The notes under the pieces are model-generated. The model made no database searches. It saw only the letters and a list, made by a program, of their open reading frames with translations, and was not told the origin of the DNA. From Coffea arabica (lineage: Eukaryota; Streptophyta; Magnoliopsida; Gentianales; Rubiaceae), in NCBI RefSeq assembly GCF_036785885.1, contig NC_092323.1, positions 8,502,501 through 8,566,500 of the forward strand: a stretch of 64,000 bases of DNA, read 5' to 3'. A program made the position numbers and the translations under genes. Positions 1 through 9,914 of the stretch are shown here, in pieces (the first letter of the stretch is position 1; every line of letters begins with the position of its first letter).

Positions 1-2497
1 AAAAATTTTGTTTACAATTTTAATACGTAATTTAATCAATCACAAATTCAAAAGAACAGAAAGAAAATGTAGATTCTCTTAGGAGCATTTTTTTTCTCTC
101 TCCCCCCCCCTCGGGCCGCGGCGGGGGTTAGTCTTTGCTTCATGAGTGTCTGATCCACTTAAATTGCATATAACAGCTCACAATGCACATTTTGGACACG
201 ATTGTCTCCTTACTTGGTCAAGAAAAAAAATTTAATAGCTCTAGTAGTCCCAAAATCAATCAAAACGACTTTGAAATGAAACTAATAAATTTAGCTGAAT
301 AAGGTTAGCATCCAGACAAGTGAACAAGGGCAAAATTGCATGGCCAAAAGGGCATAAAATAAAATAAAGAAAAGGAAAAAAATGCAAAATCATCTAATTT
401 TTGTGGTCACAACAACGATAATAATATTTTTATAATTTAATCTATCCTATTCTATAGGGAGGGAGAGTCTAAAAAAAACTGTATAAAGAATTAATAGATA
501 AACAAATCCGATTAGATCGAATGAGTGCTTTGACTCATTTCTTCAATTTTTTTTTTTTTTACTGTAAGTGAGATTCGAACTTGTAACATATAATTCAAAA
601 AGAAATTTAATTCGTTTTCGGTGACGGGCTGAGGCAATGGCTTTTCAAAGTCATATAATAACCACCTGACGCAACTCCAACAGGAACAAACACAAGTGGT
701 ATCCCTGACACCTCCATTTAGCCTACCCCGCGAGCGCGCGCGCGCGCAGATACACTGTGTACGAGCACATAAGCCAGTAGTAAAGGTACCACACGTCGAT
801 AGTGTCCCACGAAGGATGCAGACTGCAGTGAAGGACAAGAACAATTCTATTCATAGTCTCTGGATGGATGGCTGGATGGAAATTACCCAACAGTACCTGG
901 CTGATGATGGTTTAGTACCAACAGCAGCATCTACCATCACAAGAAGACTCGGATGTAAAGCCACATGTTGCACAAACATTGCACCACCGGGTGTTCCCAC
1001 AGCCTTTTTTTTGCACCAAAAAAGCGCTCCGCTGCCAGATACATTACACAGAGAGCCCTTCGAGTAATACGAGAGTGTGAGATTATTAAGCTTCCCACTG
1101 GCTAGCTAAAATTAAAGAAGGAAAGAAGGGAATCTGACACAATAACACTAATTAATTGGATCAAAATGCTATGCTCTGGGCCCATCCCTTTCTCACTTTT
1201 ATTCCACTCACCCTACACAACATAAAGATAAAAAAAAAAAAAAAAAATCTTCCTTCCATGAATTCATATTCTTTTGTCACAAAACGTGATGAAGAGAAAT
1301 TAATTAAGAAGATTGCTTAGTACTTTACGCATTTCCGCAACAAATACATTATTATTGTTATTATTAACCCTAATTGCACCATGTTGAGCCAGGTCTCACC
1401 TTCTTTCTTCCTCATGGTGAGATTTGCATAAACTACTCCCCTTATTAGCTCATCATACTACTAAATGCGGCAACCCTTTGCAGTTATGTTTGTTTTTAAA
1501 GGGATTTAGACCCCAAAAAAGCGCTCCAAGGAAGGATTTGTCTTGTCCCATCCCATCATTAACATGCACACACATCTCTTTCCCCTTTCTAATTCCAGGG
1601 ATTGCAGGATACATACAACACGGAGGGGGGCTAGCGCGCTGAGGCAATAATAATAATGAGACAATGGACCAGTGTGCAGGTGTTTAGTGAGTACGAGCAT
1701 GACTTTGTCGGTTGTTTTGTAGAGCGAGTCTCCCACTGTCATCGGTGTCCAGTACCACCGAGGTTACCTCACTCTCAACTTGGAGTGCATTTCAGCTGCT
1801 CCCTTTGATGGATGGATTTTATGGGGCTGGATGGCTGTTGGGAGACACAACTCACAAGCCCTTCCTTTCTTTTGTTACTTCTAAACCCTCTTATCACGTC
1901 CATCTCTCATTTTCACTCACTGATTATTCCTCCCAAAACTCCTCCTCAACTTCTATAACTTCTTCGCTCGGTACCGACTGCCAAGTTTTTTTTTTTTTTT
2001 TTTAAGTTTTTGCTTAGCTTCAAGGGGGGTCCCATGTCCAATCTAATCTTCTCATCTCCCAAGTGAATTTCAAGATTCCTCTAATTTTCTTACTCTGGAG
2101 TTTCCTGAAATTAATCCCTTCTAAGCATGGACCTTTTAGACCATTTCTGTATCAAATACTACCACTAAATCGGCTTACGTATTGAGAACGAGGTTGAAAA
2201 ATTAGTGAGATGGGACCACTTGGTTTAGCACCAAAAACGTCCATATCAAGCTGAAAAGAAAGCACATGTCTGAGATTACTTAGTTGATTATCATTTATCT
2301 CTTTGGTTTATGTATGCTCTGGGGATTAGACTAGTCGAGTTGATGCTCCGAGAAAATTAGTGATTAGCGCAGGTTCACAGTTAGAGAGAAGCTTATGTTT
2401 TGCTGATTATGATGAAGGTAATCTGAGAGAGAGAGAGAGAGATCAACAGCCGAGGTGGTTCAAAGATCAAGGCTCACTACTGTTACTATCAAAATCC
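1..2497. other. Upstream flank and 5' region of the ZHD gene, no supported gene
   Basis: No open frame here looks like a real protein. The stretch is AT-rich with homopolymer runs. It holds a SINE remnant (about 436-642), a short (CG)n run at about 733-747, an 18-T run at about 1986-2003 and a (GA)9 microsatellite at about 2425-2442. The GA tract lies about 55 bases before the chosen ZHD start codon, so it is probably in the 5' UTR; plant 5' UTRs and core promoters are often GA/CT-rich. Confidence 0.6.
436..642 (-). mobile_element. Diverged tRNA-derived SINE copy
   Basis: Read on the minus strand, this has a box-B-like sequence (CAAGTTCGAATCTCAC), then an A-rich stretch, then an end (TAGACTCTCCCTCCC followed by ATAGAATAGGATAG) that matches the 3' part of the better SINE copy at 5870-6115. 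It is degraded in the middle and its limits are approximate. The family match rests on the shared order box B, CTCCCTCCC, TAGGATAG. Confidence 0.5.
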
Positions 2498-3571
2498 ATG
2501 GAGCCAAGAGGGCAAGAAAAGGATATAGGCAGCCTCCCATACTCGATGGGTTATAGTCCACCTTCATTCACCAACGAATCCTCAACCAAGCCGCCTTCAG
2601 CTCCGACTTTGGATAGAAGAAGAATTGATGCCGGCCGCGGAAGTATCATCCCTATCACCCCCAGTCCTAACCAAACCCTAGATCAGCAGCAAAATCCACC
2701 ACAACAACAACTATATGCACATAAAGACTCGAACCCAGATCCAGATCCAGTTCAAGTTACCAATGCAACCCCCATAAGTGGTGCATCTAACTCGAAGACT
2801 GCGACAGTGGCAGCTCAACAGCCGCCACCAGCAGCAGCAGCTTCAGGAGCTAATACAACTACTCCTGGCTCATCGGTTCGATATCGCGAATGCCTCAAGA
2901 ATCATGCAGCAAGCATGGGAGGACATGTTGTCGATGGATGTGGAGAATTCATGCCTAGTGGAGAGGAAGGCACTCCTGAAGCCTTAAGGTGTGCAGCTTG
3001 CGATTGCCATCGCAATTTTCATCGGAAAGAGGGCGATGGCGAACCGCAAGCCGGTACAAGTGGCTATTACACACAAAACCATACGCCCAGACTGCACAAT
3101 AGTGCTCATCAGGCGACACTATTTCGTACTCAACCTCAAACTTCTCCCATTAGAATGCCGCCTCAGCATCATCATCATCATCAGCAGCAGCATAAATTTG
3201 CTCATAGTTATTCCCATGGTTTAAGCGCTAGTCCGACAGGTCCTATGGCGCCTATCATGATGACTTTTGGAGGAAATAGCGGAGGAGCTGCGGCGGAGTC
3301 CTCTAGTGAAGATCTTAACATGGTTCAGTATAATGCTGGAGGACAAGTAGTGCAGCAAGCGTTCTCGGTGTCGAGAAAGAGGTTTCGGACAAAATTTACA
3401 CAACAACAAAAGGATAGAATGAATGAATTTGCTGAGAAGCTGGGGTGGAAGATCCAAAAGCAAGATGAACAAGAAGTGCAGCAGTTTTGCAGTGAGGTAG
3501 GAGTAAAGAGACAGGTCTTCAAGGTTTGGATGCACAATAACAAACAAGCAATGAAGAAGAAACAAATGTAA
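2498..3571 (+). CDS. Zinc-finger homeodomain (ZHD) transcription factor
   Basis: Single-exon gene of 357 residues. The start at 2498 is the first in-frame ATG and has a good context (AAATCCATGG); the frame is open further upstream but without an ATG. Residues about 127-177 form the ZF-HD dimerisation zinc finger (RYRECLKNHAASMGGH through GCGEFMP to LRCAACDCHRNFHRKE), with the spaced Cys/His ligands present. Residues about 293-356 form the divergent homeodomain (KRFRTKFTQQQKDRM through VFKVWMHNNK). Between and before them lie low-complexity Gln/Pro/Ala and His-rich stretches typical of the family. ZHD proteins are plant-specific nuclear DNA-binding proteins that act as homo- or heterodimers in development and stress responses. 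The absence of introns also fits the family. The subgroup cannot be fixed without a tree. Confidence 0.95.
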   Translation: MEPRGQEKDIGSLPYSMGYSPPSFTNESSTKPPSAPTLDRRRIDAGRGSIIPITPSPNQTLDQQQNPPQQQLYAHKDSNPDPDPVQVTNATPISGASNSKTATVAAQQPPPAAAASGANTTTPGSSVRYRECLKNHAASMGGHVVDGCGEFMPSGEEGTPEALRCAACDCHRNFHRKEGDGEPQAGTSGYYTQNHTPRLHNSAHQATLFRTQPQTSPIRMPPQHHHHHQQQHKFAHSYSHGLSASPTGPMAPIMMTFGGNSGGAAAESSSEDLNMVQYNAGGQVVQQAFSVSRKRFRTKFTQQQKDRMNEFAEKLGWKIQKQDEQEVQQFCSEVGVKRQVFKVWMHNNKQAMKKKQM

Positions 3572-5853
3572 GACAAGGGCTAATCCCCTTTCCGAGATTC
3601 TTGAATTTTTAGCGCAGAAAATATGAGATTGTGCACAACCATATACATGAACTGATTTCGGTAGATCAACCAGTGATTGGGTCGCTGATCACTGCTTGTT
3701 TTCTTGATATTTAAGATTATCTAAGAGAATTAACCACATCATCTAATACGGTTTCATATGGTATCTAATTTGACATCCTATATTTCTATGTATCCCAATT
3801 TTAGTTTCTCCTAAGCTCAACACTCTTTATTTATATCTGCCCTACCTCCAGATTACTTGGTAAGTAGTCATCTGTTAACTCGTAATTGTCAGCATTAATA
3901 GCACTCTACGTCTTAAGCACAAACTAAAAGCCCTCAGACAAGAATCTTGTTTTGGGGAAACCCATGTGTGTGATTAATGCATCTTTGTCTTTCTTTTATA
4001 GTGGTTTAATTTGTTGTTTTATGTTTTAGCCTTCACCACTGACAATGAGTTGAAATATGATACTCCCTCATCAATTTTACAGCTGGATGGAAAGACTGTC
4101 TAGCTTTTAGTACTTGATCACATACTGGCCTGGTCAGTTGTTTGCTTCTTTGATCTGGTCAAAATTACTTGGAGCACGTACAATAATAAGTCTAGTTCAC
4201 TATATGTTAGTTGTGGTATTACAGTAAACAGATTAGGGCACATAAGGAGAATTTCTTAAAAATTGAATGATTACCCAATGATTGGATAACCCTAAACAAG
4301 TAGTTAGGTAATCCTGTGTATAATATACAGGCGGACAGTTTCCGGAAGAGATGAATTGTGTGCCTTAATCATCACAACATAGGAACTGAGAGTACAACCG
4401 TCAGATTTAGTCAGTGAAAACTAGATTTTGATGCAGTAAGTAGGACTGGAAAGTGAGCTTATGATTATGAGATAAAAGATATATTCCAGCGGACGATCCA
4501 AGAGGGGGAAAAAATTGCAAATCCTCTCCATTTTCCTCTTAAAATGTGTACTTTCAGCATGAGTCGCATAGAACAAACTAACTGAAATTGGACTCATAAC
4601 TATGTAGACATAAAAAATAATTTATGTTAAGAAACTTCAATTAGAGAGTCAACCGTGTTTTGAGTAGGGTATTCAGTAATCAGTAAGTGAGTGAAATTCT
4701 CTACTAGATCATAATAAAGTAGGACCAAGCCACAGGCGTTCGCCAAGGAAATCATAATTCTCGCCTGCCAGAGCCTTGAATGATTACATAAGATTTGTTG
4801 ATCTCTTAAAAAAGACATAGATCTAAGTTTGGAAAAGTTTCTGCTATTGCTGATCCCTATAGCAGTGAACCAGTGCGCAATACAGGACAAGAATATTAAG
4901 AGATCAATAGGCGGAAATCAGTTATCACCCCAAAAGCCAAAAGGACTGAAGTGCACGAGATGATATGGATATATTCTTTAATGGGATCAGCCCCAAGCAC
5001 CTGGAGGTCCTAGACTGAAGGAGGGCAAGTTTTGTTTTTCTGAAGGAAAAGGAGGGTAAGTTCGGATTACCATTCTGGAGTCGTACATTGAAGCTGCAGA
5101 AAGGGAACCACTATACTGGGAATTTGACGCTCCATCAGGTGGTCCAAACCGTCAAACTAAAATGCCCTTGTGTAAGTATTCTACCTTTTCTCGTTCAGTA
5201 AAAAGAATGTAACATAAATTCTTTAGCTTTGTAAATGCCTATATCTTATCGTATAGAAGAAACTGAATCAGCTGCATTAATGCTTTGTAGAGGAGAGAAT
5301 TCAAATATCTACCACTTCTTATAGCGAGTCAAACGCACAACTTCAAATTTATAGCGAGTCAAGTTCATTTACTAACCGTATAAAGGACTGGGGCATTATA
5401 AATAAGACAAAGTATAACCTACTGTTTATACTCATGACCAGTGTTTTAAAAGAAAAGCAGTTTTGTAGGATTGAATACGGCATCGTATATTAAATACACC
5501 AACACCTACGATGGATTAATTATTAAACTCGTAATCACATCGAGCCGCCTAACAGACAGTAAGATGACATCTTCATTGCGAGCATGAAAATCCTAGTAAT
5601 GGCAGAATTCTAAAGTTCATGTCCCAGAGCCCTTCTTACCTTTTTCACCCCCTTCTTGATTTACCATGAGTTATTTTCCTCCAGTCTACTTCAAGGAAAT
5701 GGCTGATCTTTGTGCAATCTTAATGGACGACTGATGAGTGCTAGCACTTACTAAGCATTACTAGACAGGCTACCAATCCCTACTTCTACCCTAGGTCCTT
5801 AAATACCATTCAGGAAAATGAATCTCTTTGCTTTAACAAATTGCCTATCAATG
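3572..5853. other. Intergenic, ZHD 3' flank
   Basis: No credible coding frame. The first few hundred bases are presumably the ZHD 3' UTR and terminator. Around 5320-5360 a short phrase (TTATAGCGAGTCAA) occurs twice about 30 bases apart. Nothing else is recognisable. Confidence 0.5.
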
Positions 5854-5869
5854 AACTAACAGTCATCAA

Positions 5870-6115
5870 CCACTAGGCCAATGGCTCAGTAGCCACTAGG
5901 GAGGGGCTTAAGTCCTTCCTTGAGCTGTAGGTGAGGGTTCAAATTTCACCTGCAGCGAAAAAAATCTAAGGATTGTGCCAGAATACTCCCGTGGTCTAGT
6001 TGGGTATGTATACCCACTAGCCACTTACCACAGCCTCCTTAGGCTCCCCCTCCCCCTAGATTAGGATAGAGTAGGTTATACAAATGTATCGTTGCTGGCA
6101 AAAAAAAAGAAAAAA
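5870..6115 (+). mobile_element. tRNA-derived SINE with a 16-bp target site duplication
   Basis: Box-A-like (ATGGCTCAGTAGCC) and box-B-like (AGGGTTCAAATTTC) polymerase III promoter sequences lie near the 5' end. A body follows that is shared with the copies at 436-642 and 48171-48345 (CAGAATACTCCCGTGG; TTAGGCTCCCCCTCCCCC). The 3' end is TTAGGATAG, then GTATCGTTGCTGGC, then an A-rich tail. The element is flanked by a perfect 16-bp direct repeat, AACTAACAGTCATCAA, at 5854-5869 and 6116-6131. SINEs are mobilised by LINE machinery through target-primed reverse transcription, which leaves duplications of this kind. Confidence 0.85.
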
Positions 6116-6275
6116 AACTAACAGTCATCAATAGCCAACAAATGGTGTTTAAACACAAATAACAAGGCATCTCTGAAAAGGAAGAAAAAAAAAAAGAACT
6201 AACAGTCATCAATAGCCAACAAATGGTGTTTAAACACAAATAACAAGCATCTCTGAAAAGGAAGAAAGAAACATG
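6116..6275. repeat. Two-unit tandem duplication next to the SINE
   Basis: About 80 bp is repeated twice, at about 6116-6196 and 6197-6275. Each unit begins with the SINE target sequence (AACTAACAGTCATCAA), runs through GGTGTTTAAACACAAATAAC and ends in an A-rich stretch. The units differ by a single G and the length of the A-run. Confidence 0.85.
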
Positions 6276-6614
6276 GAGGAGATAAAAAAAAGAGAACTTG
6301 CCACAAGGTCCAACTAGCTTAGATGCAGACAAACATAAACGATAACTCATGTTGTGCCTAAAGGGGAATAAAGAACTATAGCTTGCTGAAAGACGCAAGA
6401 TGGATGAAAAAAAAAATTGCATACCAGTGCTTAAAGCTGCTTTAGCACATAGCTATCTAAGGAATGAAAAGTTAGAAGATAAAAAGGGAGAGGAGATTTT
6501 CACCTAAACATGCTCGAATAAACCTGATTGGATATAAACAAACTAGTAAAGCATGTGTTACTTAGAAGAGTAGCCGTGCTAAACGTTCTTCAAGAAAATA
6601 TGTTGCAAACTGCT

Positions 6615-8504
6615 CTACAGCTCTGCAGTTTCACTCCTCATTAGTTCTCCTATATCACCTGTCGCTTGTGAGGCCTTCTCTTTGGCAGCTTCATAGCTTC
6701 CCTTTGCATCCTTAGTCATGGTATCCTTGGCATTTAGATAGGTGTCGTGAACCTTTGACTTGGCACCTTCATAACGACCCACGACTTCATCTTTCATGCT
6801 CCCCATTGCATTATGCATTGCCTCTTTGCCATCGTTCGCCTTGTCTGATGCTTTATCTTTCAGCTTCTCTTTGGTGCTCGTAGCCAAATCTGAAGCCTCA
6901 TCCATGGCCTGACCTATCTTATCAGAGTTGTAAGAATAAGCATTCTGTGCTTTATCTTTCCCAATTTCCTTGGCATTGCCTACCATGTCTGACATTTTAT
7001 TCATTGCATCACCAGCTTTATCGGAGGCATAAGCATAGGCATTGTAAGCTTTATCTGTAGCTGCCTCTTTGGCTTCACTACCCATTTCTGAAGCTTTATT
7101 CATGGCATTACCCACTTTCTCTGCAGAAAAATCATATGCATCGAGCATTTTTTCCTTTCCTCTCCCTTTTGCTTCATGGGCAATATCTGAAGCCACGTTC
7201 ATGGCTTCACCGGCCTTATCAGAGGCAATATTGTAGGCATCATAAGCTCTTTCTTTCCCTAAATCTTTGGCATCACCTGCCATTTCTTGGGCATTAGAAG
7301 CCTTATCAGATGCCATGTGCCTAGTTTGATCGGCCTTCTCTGAAGCAAAGTTTTTAGCATCTCTCATTTTCTCATAAGCGCTATCTGCCATGTCACCTGC
7401 CTTTTGAGAAGCATACTTTGATGTCTCTGCATACGGAAGGAAAAGTCATGTAATTTCGTGTTAAAGAGTTGTCATTTGATATCAGGGGACAAGAGAGTAT
7501 TTACCTTCGGCTGCAGAATTCAAGGCATCTGTGGACTTTGATGCAGCATCCTTGGCTTTATCTGCCATTCTTTGAACTGTATCTTTCGTGTTATCCTCAT
7601 CCAACCCAAACCCCCTAAAGGAAATGTTAAAACCATATGATAACATGAACAGCATTGAGAACCATGCTAACCCTTTAAAAAGATCAGCTTTGCAAGAGCA
7701 CATCAAACAATAAATGGGCTGATGTCCAATAAGCATTTGCTCAACTAGTTACAACAAGCAGACACAAAAATGTTGATCTTGTTTACGGGTGCTACCCTTC
7801 TTTGGGATTGCCTTTACCGTAATGTTTGTACTGTACGTTTATGCTACCCTTCTTTAAGGACTTAACCGACCCAAAAATATGTGTGGGAGCGTGCGTGCGT
7901 ATGTGGTCTATTTGACATCCTTCCATCACCAATATGTTCATCTTCTCATTAAAAAAAAAGCAAAAGAAAAAGGAGGGCCAAACTTCTCTTGAATTTCACT
8001 CTACAAAGGAACTTCAGAATACAAACAGAAAAGGAATTGTGGCAACTACATCCATGTAACCAGTGGCATGCCAATCACGGCATAATACGGACTCAGGCCC
8101 AAGTTACAGCTTCACTTGCAATAAACATTTCACCGATCAACAGATAAATCTAAGTTTAAAATAAGCCAAGGAAATTGGAAAAACTCACGCTTGGTTGCTT
8201 ACCCCAAAAGTGAAAAAAAAAAAAAAATCATGCTTGGCACATACGTACGAAGCTAAAATTGGAATACTCACTCAGAGAACTTGCCAAGAGCCCAATCAGC
8301 CCAAGAGTCAGTCTTGTCCTTGGCATCTTGCATGGCCTCCGAAGCACTTTTCTTGGCCTCTTCGGCCTTGATCTTAATATTTCCAGTAGCTAAATTGGTT
8401 CTTTCTTTAGCATTTTCCATCGCCTCCTCACCCCAGCCCCAGCCCCAACACAAGGGTATTACTGCAGCCAGCCACAGTGCCAAAAACACTTTTCTTTTTG
8501 CCAT
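6615..8504 (-). CDS. LEA-like protein with an N-terminal signal peptide
   Basis: Three exons on the minus strand: 8504-8272, 7614-7505 and 7426-6615. All junctions are GT-AG and in frame, giving 384 residues. Residues 1-25 (MAKRKVFLALWLAAVIPLC...) look like a signal peptide or membrane anchor, so the protein probably enters the secretory pathway. The rest is almost wholly made of degenerate 11-residue repeats rich in Ala, Lys, Glu, Asp and Met (for example EAMQDAKDKTDSWAD, ASDKAGDAMNKMSDM). This is the hallmark of group 3 / LEA_4 proteins, which are disordered in water and fold into amphipathic helices on drying. An in-frame ATG 12 codons upstream (8540) would put a charged peptide before the signal sequence, so 8504 is preferred. 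The upstream region has ABRE and RY motifs, fitting ABA-driven seed or stress expression. The family is secure; the destination is inferred. Confidence 0.9.
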
Positions 8505-8772
8505 CGTTGATCTTTTTACCTTCTCTCGATCTTCTTTCAATTTCCTTGTACAAGAATTTTCTGCAAAGTAGAGTTAGGATCCAAATTTTGGAAGCAATTG
8601 ATCTTAAAAGGAAGTTGGTGAAGTTATGATTCTTTTTGTTTTCATTAAACCAACAGCGAAGTGGGGAAGATATATAGATAGAAGAGAGGAGTTGTAGTGG
8701 CAGTAGTAGGATGAAACGTGGCGGTTAAGTAGGAATGCATGAGGACCAAGTTTCATTCCAGTTTTGCCACGT
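8505..8772 (-). promoter_or_regulatory. LEA promoter with two ABRE-like sites and an RY motif
   Basis: Upstream of the LEA start codon are an ABRE core ACGTGGC (8716-8722, plus strand), an RY element CATGCA (8736-8741, minus strand) and a second ABRE core ACGTGGC (8766-8772, minus strand). They lie about 210 to 270 bases before the ATG. A TATATA sequence at about 8671-8676 is a possible TATA box. ABREs bind bZIP factors of the ABI5/ABF type, and RY elements bind B3 factors such as ABI3 and FUS3. The cluster fits an ABA- and seed-regulated gene, but the use of these sites is inferred. Confidence 0.6.
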
Positions 8773-9175
8773 ATTTATAAGCCAAGGGGTAGACCATTCC
8801 TTACCGTATTTTATGCTATTTCTTACAGTTCCACGGGATTTGCTCCTCTCCACACACCCACCGCCACTGACGGTCACTGGTGGCCGGAGAGGAGCCATGG
8901 CAGTTCGGAGTGTCTGGCCGGTTAAATTCAGAAAACTCGTAGTACCTTTACTGTAGAGAGAGAGAAAAAGGAACGTGCCCATTTCTGATTTTAAAAAACA
9001 AAAAGTGGTCTCACAGATTTTCAACAATTTGTTTTTAATTTTTCTCCCCACGTATTGAGTGACAGGTTTTATTTACAGAAAAATCTTAAAATATTTATCT
9101 AAATACATTTATTCGGCAACCAACTTTTATTCAACCATTCCATCCCAAGAAATTAATAAAATAGTATGTACGCAC

Positions 9176-9649
9176 TAGGACTGCAAACGAATCGAGCCGC
9201 TCGCGAGCGGCTCGAGTCAAGCTCGAGTCGGCTTGAGTTAAACTTGAGCTCGAACTCGAGCTCAGAATATTAACTTTGTTAGCTTGCGAGCCGGCTCGCG
9301 AGTTTGAGTATATATATATATATATATATATTATTTTTTTTAATTTAATAATAAAATTACGTATATTATATTTATTTTTTTATTTTTTATTTTCATAGTA
9401 AAATTACGTATATATTCTTAATATTTTATTATTTATTAAGAAAAAAAATATTATTTTATTTATTTTTTAAAAAATAAAATAATTATTTTTTATTTTTTTC
9501 GAGCTCGAACTCGAACTCGGCCCAACTTGATTCGAGTCGAGCTCGAGTTTGAAATTGCCGGCTCGTCGAGCTCGACTTTGATAAAATTCAGTCGAGGCTC
9601 GACTCGATTAGCTCAAAGTTCGATTCGGCTCGATTCGTTTGCAACCCTA
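9176..9649. mobile_element. hAT-type MITE, 474 bp, with a perfect 8-bp TSD
   Basis: The ends are inverted repeats starting TAGGACTGCAAACGAATCGA on the left and, read inward from the right, TAGGGTTGCAAACGAATCGA (about 22 of 24 bases match). The 8-bp target duplication GTACGCAC is exact at 9168-9175 and 9650-9657. The ends are full of GAGCTCGA-type subrepeats, and the centre is almost pure A/T, including a (TA)n run. No coding capacity is present. An 8-bp TSD with TAGGG-like termini is the signature of the hAT superfamily. It lies between the LEA promoter and the 3' end of the ATAD3 gene. Confidence 0.9.
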
Positions 9650-9914
9650 GTACGCACGTAGAAACAAGACAAGCGTAAGAGCGCAATGGAAATGAAGCCA
9701 AGCCGCAGGCTCAACGAGGAGGATGAGGTCTACAGCAGCTTAACTCATTCTGAATGCAATGATCACTTGCTATTTCTCACTACTATTTAGTAGGAGTAGT
9801 AAATTAATCATTAGTGGATAAACCAAAATTTGTATGTTGAAAAATTGTTCTCTCGCACTGGGATCTTAGTAACATCCGCCGCAACTCTATTCTACAAGAA
9901 ATCAATTCTAGCTC

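Noticed and set aside
3221-3576. Antisense open frames across the ZHD gene
   Set aside because: They are shadows of the conserved homeodomain coding frame on the plus strand.
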